Source of the DNA: Curvularia sp. ZM96
Lineage: Eukaryota; Ascomycota; Dothideomycetes; Pleosporales; Pleosporaceae
Length of the DNA: 64,000 nt
Direction of reading: 5' to 3'
NCBI GenBank assembly: GCA_022457065.1
Contig: JAJGBQ010000008.1
Location: 868,001-932,000, forward strand
Position 1 is the first letter of the stretch. Every line of letters starts with the position of its first letter. The notes under the pieces were generated by a model, which had not been told where the DNA came from, made no database searches, and saw only the letters and a list, made by a program, of their open reading frames with translations. The translations under genes and the position numbers were made by a program. This document shows, piece after piece, positions 53,651-63,434 of the stretch.

Positions 53651-54160
53651 TGTACTGGTAGACTTCTTAACGGCCTGCAGGCATCTGACAAGCGTGGTTC
53701 TTCTAGCGGAGAAGTTCAGAGGTGTTGACGAGAGCTACGGTGATATGGAAGTCAGCAGCTTACATCCTGGCATATCAGCCTTGTGGCATTCCACTAGTTG
53801 AGAATTCCACAAGCATGGAATTCCACATGTTTGGATTTCCAGGTGATGTACTAAATATATGGATGAATGGTTACATATACGCTCCAAACTTTCACACTTT
53901 TCCCTTCCTCCTGCATCTCTATGCCCGTCCCCAACGCACTTGATGTAGGGTCTTGCGATGCACAGGCTGTTGAGGCTGCGGTCATATTTATCGCTTTTGC
54001 AGAAGCAGTTCACAGCCATGCATTTGTGGAGGCCTTCTTCGAGTTTATGCTTTAGATCCTGCGCTGAACGGACGCTACATTTAACTAACGCTGCAATAGA
54101 AAAGTACGCGGTAGTTCGACCATAGATCGTTGATGTGCTAGCGGCGACACTTTGTGTCAC
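53480..54160 (-). CDS. CFEM-like cysteine-rich protein with hydrophobic C-terminus (exons unresolved)
   Basis: The minus-strand frame 54160-53735 contains LVKC, then HKCMAVNCFCKSDKYDRSLN, SLCIARPYIKC and GREKCESLERIC. This Cys spacing (C-x4-C-x-C...C...C...C) resembles a CFEM domain, although one of the usual eight cysteines is missing. Further left, in another frame, LSSTPLNFSARRTTLVRCLQ leads to two hydrophobic stretches (RIAALLVIVAVAQYCLGRAL and IVTAAIWAAISICTDLIMLQ) ending at a TAG near 53487. A TATTGCAG acceptor precedes LVKC and a GTATATG donor follows ERIC, but no fully consistent splice scheme was found. CFEM proteins are fungal surface or secreted proteins. No clear signal peptide is visible. 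Confidence 0.4.
53781..53842. repeat. Cluster of GGAATTCC-type palindromes, copy 1
   Basis: Four spaced variants of GTGGAATTCCA within 62 bases (TGGCATTCCA, GAGAATTCCA, TGGAATTCCA, TGGATTTCCA). Confidence 0.8.
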
Positions 54161-54991
54161 AACTGACGCGTCAGCCTACGCAACCATTTTGTGCTAAATT
54201 TCTTTGTTGGGCATATTGAACAATATTCTACGTTTGAAAGTCGTGGATACCTGTCTCAGTATACCAGATGATGCCCTGTGGCAGCGATTCAAAAATTTCC
54301 CTGTTCTCAGAGAGATTGGCAAAATTTGCGATGATATTCTAGCGTAATGAGGCTAGCTTTGCCACGTCAATAGCGGATTGTGATGTTGCTGGTCGTGCAA
54401 GAGCCCCTTCCAAGACAAAATGAGGCAGAAGAGAAACAGTAGCGTCAAGGCCTCTGTACTGACATCTTTTATGCTCCCTTCGCCTCGATATCTCGGGGAA
54501 GTCTAAGCCAACATGTGCACCCGATGGTAAGCATCGCATGGACCGAACATAGTGGCTGATACTACAAGGCGAGCTTAGCGTTCGACAATCCAATGCCACC
54601 ACGTACTGACTCCTGTGCGGTGAACGATCAACCAAATATGGCCCGCATCATGATTGCTACTCTTTTGGGTCCATTGCCGAAATTGCGGCAACTCGTATCA
54701 CGCATCTTGATACACAGCTGAAGGCATCCGCATAAAGAACTCGCTCGTTTGTCAGATATGATTCGTGCCACAACTTGATCCTTCAATATCGCAATCGATT
54801 CAGCCTAACAATGTGGCGGAGTCGCTTCACTTTCAGGATGAGCGCCGGAAGAGGACACTACATAGGGAAATCCAGTCCGAGGATATTACTGGGTCTTGTG
54901 CAGCAAGACACATATATAAACTCCTCTCTGCACTCCTCTGTCAGATCAGAAACAACTACAAACTCACTTTTCACTTCTTTGCACAACCAAC
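54161..54991. other. Stretch without a supported gene; TATA box near 54912
   Basis: A 98-codon minus-strand frame at 54339-54635 has no signal. CATATATAAA at 54911-54920 lies about 72 bases before the next gene's ATG. Confidence 0.45.
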
Positions 54992-55547
54992 ATGACGCCT
55001 TCTTCCTTAGCAAACATTCCCCGTATCTTTCATGATATCCATGACTATGGAGGGGAAACCCTCGGGGACCAGAACGAGCCAATGAAATGCAGCATTTCGC
55101 AAGAATGGTTGCTGGTCTTGTGCTTTTGTGGGCTGCATTTGGCCCACCACATTTTTTTTTGTTACGTATGGAGAGAGGATAAAGAATCAGTAGTCGACAG
55201 CAGCGGACTGTAAGTTTTACTGAGCCACTTGTTCTATGAAGCTGACCAATTGCAGCAGATGGCCCTTTGCAAAATGCATATCTCCTATAGTTTCGTCTCT
55301 TAACACCTCATTCCCACCACTTGTTCTATTCTTGCTCAAAAAAGCGTCTCAATACTGCTTATTGATCGCAGTGTTGAAGTTACACGGTGGGTGTCAGGGA
55401 GAGGAGAGTTTTTGGATGGTTCAACAGATCTTCAAAGTGGAGGGATTCTACAACATTGCATCCATACTAGTGCAAACAGCGAAAAAATCTATTCGATGGA
55501 AGGAGACAAATGATTGGAAGACCACTCAGGTTCACGTCAAAAAGTGA
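54992..55547 (+). CDS. Small hypothetical membrane-associated protein, two exons
   Basis: Exons 54992-55209 and 55256-55547 around a 46-nt intron (GTAAGT, CTGAC branch-like box, TTGCAG) give 169 residues without a stop. Residues 38-59 (WLLVLCFCGLHLAHHIFFCY) form a likely membrane helix, a second hydrophobic stretch (FPPLVLFLLKKASQYCLLIA) lies near 95-115, and the C-terminus is basic. A TATA box stands about 72 bases upstream of the ATG. No domain is recognised. Promoter, intron and length together make it more credible than most short frames here. Confidence 0.55.
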
Positions 55548-56265
55548 TGATCCTGGCGGGATGAGGATCACGTGACTGGAATCCTGCCAAGAAAAGGCCT
55601 CCGGGAAGCCAGTGGGTGAGAGGAGGCCATGGTCCTACCAACCCCCTTGGCTGGGGGACATGAGCGAAAAGGGCTAGAAGCAATAGGTAAAAGGGATGCG
55701 CGGATGTTATTATTACACTCAAGAGACTATAGTCGGTGGGATATTTAAGGCGGCTCCGAGTTTGAGGTGTTCGTTGTTTCGTTGTCTGCATCGTTCTATC
55801 TGCTAAAATCAAGGCTATCGGGCAGTGGCCAGTCAACGAGCTGGCAGTATTGCTGCCAGACTTTCCCTGCTTCCAACAACTACTTGGGATGTCGCAAAGT
55901 CTCACGTTGTCTTCATAATATACAACTATTGCTCTGTGTACGGTCTTCGCTTCTATGAACAACATGATCTAGCTATCTGGCTAACTAACCCGACCCTGTG
56001 ATGGGTGAACACTTGCTTAGCTTCAAGCAAAAATACCTGCACGCAAGGCAGTACCGTGTAATTATGTTTTTGAAACCCCAAGAAGTAGCGGAACCCCTAG
56101 ACGGACCACCAAACAAACTGCCTTTTGAAGTAAGGATGAATGTAGCAGCGAGCAATAAGGGAGGTGCAAGATTAGTTCATGCCGATACAAACAACGAAAC
56201 ACCTCCTTGGCATAATTGGCCGATTCCCGTCCTGAGCACGTGATAGGTCGCCTTCATCCGCCTAA
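55548..56265. other. Stretch with weak frames only
   Basis: A 142-codon minus-strand frame (55537-55965) overlaps the end of the previous gene and an 81-codon plus-strand frame occurs at 55998-56243 (PPNKLPFEVRMNVAASNKGG). Neither is supported further. Confidence 0.35.
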
Positions 56266-56808
56266 CTACTTGTAGCGCATTCTTTTGCGGTCAGGCATAG
56301 TTGTATCATCTATCGAGTCTGAACGTTGCCTCTTCCTGCACATGGCATGTTCTCTATTGACTGTATTCCCTGCATGTCTTGATTGATGAATCTGACTATG
56401 CTGTGGTGGCTGCGCAAGTTTGTCCAGTGTCACAATGTATCGTTCAAGTCGAGAGATTTCATCTTCCAGCTTAGTGAACCTTTCCATAGCGTATACCTGC
56501 TGCTGAACGAGCGCTCTTTGGGCCTCTTGCAATCTCTTTTCTGTACATGTATATTGTAAGTTCGATTCTCTCATAGGCTCTGCTCGCCACCCATAACCTA
56601 AGCCTTCAAGGTATGCTTGCCGTGCATTATCTTGCTTCTTCAGCGAAGTTTCCTCGAAAGCAATATCTTCTTTTTGGATAACATCTTTACAGTCACCGTA
56701 ATACCAACATGTGGTTTCCCCATCATTAAAGTGTTCATTCCTGCTCGAGACATATGCCATAGATATGTCAGAGATCGAAGGGGAGGGCAGACTGGTCATC
56801 CTCTGCAC
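56266..56808 (-). CDS. Hypothetical coiled-coil protein
   Basis: 180-codon frame. Residues 50-130 are highly charged and helical, with QEAQRALVQQQVYAMERFTK and LEDEISRLERYIVTLDKLAQ giving a convincing coiled coil. The C-terminus carries two basic clusters (CRKRQRSD and DRKRMRYK) that could be nuclear localisation signals. The N-terminal part (ETTCWYYGDCKDVIQKED) has no recognised motif. There is no intron. Composition argues for a real gene, but no family is known to me; the opposite strand has only a 70-codon frame. Confidence 0.55.
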   Translation of the reverse strand: MQRMTSLPSPSISDISMAYVSSRNEHFNDGETTCWYYGDCKDVIQKEDIAFEETSLKKQDNARQAYLEGLGYGWRAEPMRESNLQYTCTEKRLQEAQRALVQQQVYAMERFTKLEDEISRLERYIVTLDKLAQPPQHSQIHQSRHAGNTVNREHAMCRKRQRSDSIDDTTMPDRKRMRYK

Positions 56809-57049
56809 AAGTGTAACTTAACAAGGTAGTGTCTTCTAGGTGATTCGCAGCTTTTTGGGCTCTTGCATCGTGTAAGCATATTACTTCGTGTTATGTAAGG
56901 GAGAAGTGGACCAATCAACGTTGACTATAGCTGATTTGATGGGCAACTGATAGCCTGTGCCGGGTACTACTGATGGCATTTGACCCATATTCAGCACCGT
57001 CATCATGGGTAGGCTCTAGAGATGAACACAGCCAGAAGGCTTCTTTTTA

Positions 57050-57260
57050 CTTGATGTTAGTACTGTTATTAGCGATTGCAGCTTCACCCTTTCCGACAGC
57101 ATTTTAAAAGCGCAGTCATCAGAAAATCGTGGATTGACCAATCACATCAGTTATTCTGCAGCTGATGATCTGCACTAAGCCACATACAAAACGTGGGGCT
57201 GTTCAAGTGTGCTGCGCAGCTGCGCGTAGGGTGAAGACGCAATTCCTAATAACATCAACA
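57050..57260 (+). repeat. Dispersed repeat family E, copy 2
   Basis: Same orientation as 47020-47230, with matching blocks TCAGAAAATCG.GGATTGACC, CATACAAAACGTGGGGCTG and GCAGCTGCGCGTAGGGTGAAG. Confidence 0.85.
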
Positions 57261-57580
57261 AAGTTGTAGAAACAAATGGCCCTCATTCCATAATACTCTC
57301 TGTTCATGCTACTAATCGGTAGAGCTATATATATGTATATTACGGGATTATGACTGGTACATAAGTAACTATGCAAAAATGAAAGTGAATATATGACAAG
57401 CTGAGTAGATTTGATGTAGATTCACGCGGTGCTGTAATTTGGTACATTAGCCCCTTCTTTGTCCAATGCTAAGTTTGAAGAGGTTAAGATGCTAGGGGTT
57501 GAGTATTCAAGCTACAAAGAGATCGAAATTAACGCCCTATGCTCGCCGAATCTTGTATAGCCATGTCCGTAAGCATTAGC

Positions 57581-57650
57581 AGGTGGAATTCCAGAACTGA
57601 GGAATTCCATGCCCGCGGAATTCCTGACTTGTGGAATTCCAGTCAGTGTA
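57581..57650. repeat. Cluster of GGAATTCC-type palindromes, copy 2
   Basis: GTGGAATTCCAG, AGGAATTCCATG, GCGGAATTCCTG and GTGGAATTCCAG within 70 bases. A single further TGTGGAATTCCATC at about 57863 marks the left edge of module S copy B. Confidence 0.85.
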
Positions 57651-57879
57651 AGCTAACACCCACATCATAGCTCTCGTCAGGCAACGGGTGTCTAGAAGTC
57701 TTAGTCATCACAGCATGCAGTAGGCCAGAGACGTGAGGGCCGCTCGCTCATGCCAGGCCATCAGTTTATATGGAGTGGCAAGACGGGGCTCACAGAGAAT
57801 TTACCTTCGCCAAAAAACTCAATAGGGACTAAAATTTACTCCAAATATGTTAATCCAGGCTTGTGGAATTCCATCAATT

Positions 57880-58878
57880 ACAGCCTTGCTCGTCATCGTG
57901 GCGGTAGCACGATATCGCCTTGATCGAGCGCTCGCTACAGCCATTGCGGCCATCTGAGCAGCAGTAAGTATTTACACAGATTGGATCATGCTGCAAGGCG
58001 GCAAGTGTCATGGTAATTTTAGTGGCAACAAGGCCTGATTAGTAGTATGGAGGTGGTAAAATATCAGGCATGCAACTGGGCAGAGTGCAAAGGTGGAGAG
58101 GCCCAGACCTACGTGGGTGGCCAAACGAACCCAGCCGTCTTTCCACTTCCTGGTGCTGAACTTCGAATTTCATTATTGATTAAGCACTGGCTACAAGGCT
58201 GAGACTGAATGTTTGTAACCTAAAATAGGAGGCTGATGCATCGGCTCCTCCACCACAAATACCTGGCTGCAGCTTTCATTACTAAGTTGTTTAGCGATGT
58301 CCGTCAGGAACATAGCAAGACGCATTGACATGAATCTACTACTGATAATGCATCCTCACTCCGTCAATAAATAGATGCTTTCATATACGCCCACAGCCTG
58401 TGAACGTAAAATCTCCAATCTTTAACCTTTTTTAGACCACAACATGAACGCAAACTCAGCTTAGATAGTATCCTGGACGACATTTGGTTAACTCATCAAT
58501 GTTTCCGTCTAATAACTGCTTAATTCATGGTACTTGGCACGCGCTGTTGACATCCGCTCACGTTTAGATGTAACGCCTAGACTTGAACAGAGCGCATCAC
58601 ACCATCAACGCCGCAGGACCAGTGCTGAGGCAAGGAACTATTTGCCAGAGCAGATGCAAATACTCCAGGACCAGAAGACGCTCGATGCGATGCACCAGGC
58701 GACACTAAACCAAGGAATAGAAAACAAGGAAACACCCGACGATCCCTTGATAATGGATGGGCGCAAGACCGACTCCAAGATACCCTTCAGGATGATGTAG
58801 GTGATCGTCGCTATTACTGCTGTCGTAATGGCAATCATAGTTTGTGCCTGATTAAATGTGTCAGTAAACGAATGGCTG
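57880..58878 (+). repeat. Module S copy B (truncated SUR7 exon plus 3' flank)
   Basis: Aligns in the same orientation with 61960 to about 62815. It ends, at its right edge, inside the SUR7 intron: the intron's last 30 bases and acceptor are conserved (CATTCG.TT.CTGA before AGGCACAAACTATG) but exon 1 is missing. Confidence 0.85.
58638..58847 (-). pseudogene. Truncated SUR7-family gene (last exon only)
   Basis: The minus-strand frame after the conserved acceptor reads AQTMIAITTAVIATITYIIL, then ESVLRPSIIKGSSGVSLFSI and VFWSWS, matching exon 2 of the gene at 62599-63434 along its length (about three residues in four). The last residues differ because the stop has shifted (CICSGK, TAG). Exon 1, with the signature loop and two membrane helices, is absent, and the BAH-ATPase copy 2 begins 120 bases to the right. 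It is a duplication fragment without a promoter of its own. Confidence 0.8.
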
Positions 58879-58964
58879 CATCTTAGAAAGATGTTTATAA
58901 ATATGGATTGTAGTTAATATACAAACAGCTAGTCCTTGCTTTAGCTACGTGCTCTCCCATAGCT

Positions 58965-61900
58965 ATTTATATAGTTATAGTATTAGTTTTTCGGTATGAT
59001 TCATTGAGGTTTAAGGGCGTCACCAAGGTGTACTCATCAAGGACAGCCAAGCCTTCTGTCTTTTCCACCATGTCTTTGACTTCGTGCAACTGCATATTCT
59101 CAATGCCCTCGATTTGAGCTTGATGTGCGGCGACACTGATTAACAAACCCGTACAACAAAGTACGCCGTCACTGATGTGTTCAGAGATCTGCACCACATT
59201 GAGTCCTTTGGAATCAGGCTTAAGCCCCTTGATGTGCCAGCGCTCAGACGGAATTTTGATTTTGCCGACCAAGTAAAAAGAATCCAAAGAAGTATCTCGT
59301 TTGACGATGCGCAATCCATTTTTGTTCGTCTGAAAAGGCACTTCTTGGAACGTGCCTTTGAATGTTAAACAAGCTTCCTCCTCTCCGAATGATACATCGA
59401 ACACAACAAGCTTTTCTCCTAGTTGTGAGCTCGGAAGCTTCGCATGCTGCAATGCCTGGTGTCTGTGGGTAATGACCAACAGCTCCACACCTTCCGCATC
59501 TGGCTCGTCATGTTCAACGCACAACGTTATTGGCGAGTATAACGTCTGCTCCGATAACTTCAACCGCTGCTCCATGCCTGTTAAAACGTGGCTGTATCTA
59601 GGTAGTGTTAGAAGGAACCCGGTTCGTTTGTTTTCTTTGGCCTACCGAGCGTTTTTCTCATAAAGCCTAATGGCCTTGCCTGGAAATTGTTCCTGCAAAA
59701 GTTGTTGACATTGTTCTGAGCGAGCTCCTCCGCCACATAAAACGATATCCTTTATCTCCGCGACATCTGGTAGTTTAGCAAGGTCCTTAAAATGCGCTTC
59801 CGCTTCGCCCCAAAAACCTTTCCAATGCTCCATGTACTTTTTCTGGATGTCAACATCGAACACCTTGTAATTCCTACTCGTGTTGCCTTCTTTTACAAAT
59901 CGGCTCCATCCGCGCACAGCCACCAACGCGTCGCCTTGAGTCGACTTGGTTTCTTTCGCAAGCCAATCAGCAGTGAGGCGGTCTGGCGTGTCAACTCCTA
60001 AATCGATTCCAGACTCGTGTACGACTTTGATCATTTCAGGCGACTTCTTCTCGACGATACTTGCATCTGTCGTGCTGCCGCCGATATCCAGGACTAGATA
60101 CCGACCATCTTCAAGACCACTGATTGCGTAGAATGATGCCACTGGTTCTGGTAGCGCGACCATGCGTAAACGACCGGTAGTGCTCACCGGGCAGGCAGCA
60201 GAGTAGATGGCGGTAAGCAAAGCTCCCTTCTCTAGCTCGTTGAAGGAGCATGAGTACGCCACCCCAATGGTAATATCATAACGTTCGTAAAGGACGTCGC
60301 GAGATGAACAGTCGAGATGCTTGAGTAGTCCCTCCAGATATGTATTGAATGCATTGCTCATGCTATCGCCGAACACTTGGCGTCCATAATATGGGAGGTC
60401 ATCGTCGGTGTAGGACGGGAAAACCTCTCTCAGAACGTCTAAAGTGCGCGGGTCTGGCTTGATCAATGCTTTCAAGGGGCAGATGAGGTTGCCGCGCACG
60501 CCTGTCATAAGTTCAAACACTGGCAATTGTTGTCCTTCTGGGAACATGACAGCAGAGTCATATGTCTCATGGAACTCAAAGTCTCTCCCTTCTCTTCTCA
60601 TGGTGATCCGAACCCATGTCGTCCCAACATCAATGACGATTTGGAGCGTGGAAAGAGTTGTCGCTAAACCCTTATTGCTGGGACTTTCGTTCCCAGTGCT
60701 GGACGATATGAACAGAGAACCGCATGCACATTTGGCTACTTTTTCAATGCCGGAATTCAAGTCCACCACGTAAACTGATCCTTGCTTTTCCCGTAGGGTG
60801 GCATTGGACCGTTCCAGGCCCTCTCTGACATGGTTGTCCTGGGTACTTCTCGAGCAATCGATACAGAATGTATAGCCTTCGTCAGGCTCGAGAGATTCGT
60901 TGCAGCCACATGCACATAGCATCCAGTCATCGCAGTGCGAACTAGCCTTTTCGTAGTCGTCATCGGTACTGAGACGGTAGGAGTCTTTGTCGTCCGCTGG
61001 TAAAGCTGTGTTGCGTACGAGGCGGTAATACATAACTTTGTCGCGTTCATAGCTTTTCCGCCCGTTGAAGTCCTGCCACCGAAGTATGTTCGCTTTGTTT
61101 GCAAGCGTGTCAGACGACACTGTAGTGGTTTCATTGGTCAGCACCCATTCCCAATGTCCAAGCTTGCTGGTGGAAAATGTCTGCTTATCAAACCATCGCA
61201 ATTCAACCTCGAAGGCGCCGTCACACTCTGTGATATTTATAATTCGCCCCGGTACAGGGTCGATATTCTCGAATCGTACCCAGTATACATCGCCGATACT
61301 CGCGGCCTCGTCCTCCCTCAAGCGAAAGGACTCTCTAGATGTGGATTGCGCCCTCTTTTGCCTTTTTGTTCGCCCTTTTGTTTGCCCACTACCTGCTCCG
61401 CGGCTTCGACGTTTCGTCATCAGTGGCAGTAGGCAAGTGGTGATGCTGGAGCCTTCGGGCTATTTCGCAGCCGTCGCGTTTCCTCGTCAAAGAGAATCTG
61501 CGTCGCGTCGGGAAAGGAGGTCAACGTGGTACGCTTGACGCGAGTCTTCAAACGGATGGCAGTGGATGGTTGGATAGGTCAATCTTGAGCGAAGTGTCGC
61601 GAGCGGTCGTTTTGTTGGACACGCGTATGTTTCCGAGAAACGAGGAATCTGCAGCGACAGTTGCTCGAGGATGGACGAAGGTGCATATTACGTACGAATT
61701 TCGGCCAATCGGAAGCTCAACCCGCAAGAGGTGCATGCTGCAGGTACCCTCGTTAGAAAAAAGGAGACAGGGCCCGTGCTCAATGCGACACCAAAGTCCG
61801 TAGACCAAGTTTACAGCGATATAAGTCAACCAAAACATGATAGATCTGAGTGTCTTTGGAGAGAGAAACTCCCTCGTCTACGTAATCAGGGATATGAGGA
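58965..61900 (-). repeat. Copy 2 of the 2.9-kb inverted segmental duplication
   Basis: Inverted relative to 20250-23160. It contains the second BAH-ATPase gene and about 450 bases of its upstream region, and lies between module S copies B and A. Confidence 0.85.
58967..61420 (-). CDS. BAH-like / zinc-cluster / Hsp70-type ATPase fusion protein, copy 2
   Basis: Exons 61420-59646 and 59597-58967 with a 48-nt intron (GTAGGC...CCTAG) at the same codon as in copy 1 give 801 residues. The same architecture is intact: BAH-like GRIINITECDGAFEVELRWF and EWVLTNETTTVSS, Cys pairs in CACGCNESLEPDEGYTFCID and KCACGS, phosphate-1 VIDVGTTWVRITMRREG, phosphate-2 VLDIGGSTTDASIVEK, adenosine IVLCGGGARSEQCQQ. 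By eye about three-quarters of residues are identical to copy 1, with the C-terminal unknown region conserved as strongly as the ATPase. Differences are mostly conservative, and there is no stop or frameshift in 2.4 kb. Both copies thus look functional. A ubiquitous cytosolic Hsp70 is excluded, since the substrate-binding domain is lacking. Confidence 0.8.
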
Positions 61901-61959
61901 CAGTAAGCTGCTGACATCCGTATTACTACAGCTCTCTTCAGCACCTTCCACAAAGTCCA

Positions 61960-62815
61960 TCAATTATAGCCTTGCTCATGATCGTGGCGGTAGCACAATA
62001 TTGCCTCGATCGAGCGGTCGCTACAGCCACTGCGCCCATCTGAGCAACAGCTGTTATTTTTATAGATTGGATCGTGCTGTAAGACGGTAAGGGTCAGGGC
62101 AATGTTAGGGTCGACGGGAACTGACTAGTAGAATGGAGGCGGTCAAATATCAGGCATGCAAGTAGGCAGAGTGTAAAGGGTGGAGAGGCCCAGAGCTACG
62201 TGACCAAACGAACCTGACCTCCTTTTCATCTCTTAACGTTGAAATTGGAATTTCATTCATTGTTTGACTACTGGCTACAAGGCTGACACTGAATACATAG
62301 TAAGATGCATTGACGTGACTCCGCTACAAGCACTTTTATAATGCATCCTCATTACATCAATATATAGATCCTTGTATGTATGCCTGCAGCCTGTGAATAT
62401 AAGATTTCTCACCTTTAACCTTTTGTAGACCTTAACGTGGACACAAGCTCAAACTACATGGTATTTTGCGCGGCATTTGATCAACCTATTGAGACTCTTC
62501 CGTCCAGGAACTGCTCAATAAAATACCCAGGCTTGAACAAAGCGCATCGCACCATCAACGCGCATAACCCTTGCAGGGGCAAGGATTTATTTACCGGATC
62601 AGGCGAAAGTACTCCAAAACCAGAAGAAGCTCGACAGGATAGAGCAGGCAACGCCAAACCAGAGAACAGAGAACAAAGAAACACCCAAAGATCCCTCAAT
62701 GTTGGACGGGCGCAAGACCGACTCAAAGACACCCTTCAGGGTGATATAGGTGATCGTCGCTACTACTGCGGTCGCAATGGCCAGCATAGTTTGTGCCTAG
62801 TGGTATATTTCAGCA
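61960..62815 (+). repeat. Module S copy A (parent, contains SUR7 exon 2)
   Basis: The copy that is joined to a complete SUR7-family gene. Its left end abuts the upstream region of BAH-ATPase copy 2 at about 61900-61960. Confidence 0.8.
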
Positions 62816-63434
62816 AGCGAATGGACAATGGAAAAGGAAAGCTTACAAAAGCAACAATGGTTGTGCACAAACTGTACCGTCTTTTCTTAATGGCAGGTAT
62901 CCCCACGAGGTATTCCAATAGGCTGAGCGCCAACACGATTATGAAGACGTAATGTATCGACTCTACTGTTTCTCGATATATCTTCATGCCCTTAGTAAAT
63001 CGCTCCCCTAGGTTCGCCTGCATGCTTGTATTTTCCAGCTGCCAGACAGCTACAGGGTCGAAAGAGAATGGCAATTTCCAAGCGCTGCAGTGCGTCACTA
63101 TCTCCCTCCTAGTTTCAGCGTCAATGTTACCCTCACAGTAACCAAAAAGGCCCACTGCATAAAAGTCTCTTAGATTCCCGGACTTTGCTACGCTTTGGAG
63201 GGCATCAGAAACCTCGATACCAATGTTACTACCGGGAAGGTTATCCAGCAGACTCCGGGGACCAAGCATTATGCTGCTGGTATCTGCTTTGAAGAAGTAG
63301 AGATCTCGCTGGAGTGGAGTGTTGTAGCCACCAGGAGAAACCTGGGCCAGAGCAACAACGAGAAAGCAAATCAAAGACGCAACTGTGAGCAGCATAGACG
63401 TGGCAATGCACGGGGCGCGCGTGGTCTTACTCAT
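62599..63434 (-). CDS. SUR7/PalI-family four-helix membrane protein
   Basis: Exons 63434-62847 and 62796-62599 with a 50-nt phase-0 intron (GTAAGC...ACTAG) give 261 residues. Four hydrophobic segments: 10-31 (IATSMLLTVASLICFLVVAL), 160-179 (IHYVFIIVLALSLLEYLVGI), 188 across the splice junction into MLAIATAVVATITYITL, and VSLFSVLWFGVACSILSSFF at the end. The long loop after helix 1 holds YAVGLFGYCEGN and a downstream CSAW, the Tyr-Cys/Cys signature of SUR7/PalI loops. Members work in eisosomes, cortical patches or pH signalling at the plasma membrane. The ATG at 63434 starts directly before helix 1. The gene's last exon and 3' flank have been duplicated twice nearby. Confidence 0.8.

Larger units (their letters stand above)
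56809..57879. other. Gene-free stretch holding repeats
   Basis: Contains repeat E copy 2 (57050-57260) and a GGAATTCC cluster (57581-57650). No frame of note. Confidence 0.5.

Noticed and set aside
53735..54160. Pth11-type CFEM receptor
   Set aside because: Only two hydrophobic segments follow the cysteine-rich part; the seven-helix region of Pth11 proteins is not visible.
58534..58800. 88-codon plus-strand frame
   Set aside because: Shadow of the duplicated SUR7 last exon on the minus strand.
62437..62952. 171-codon plus-strand frame
   Set aside because: Opposite to SUR7 exon 2 and intron; hydrophilic shadow of a membrane protein.
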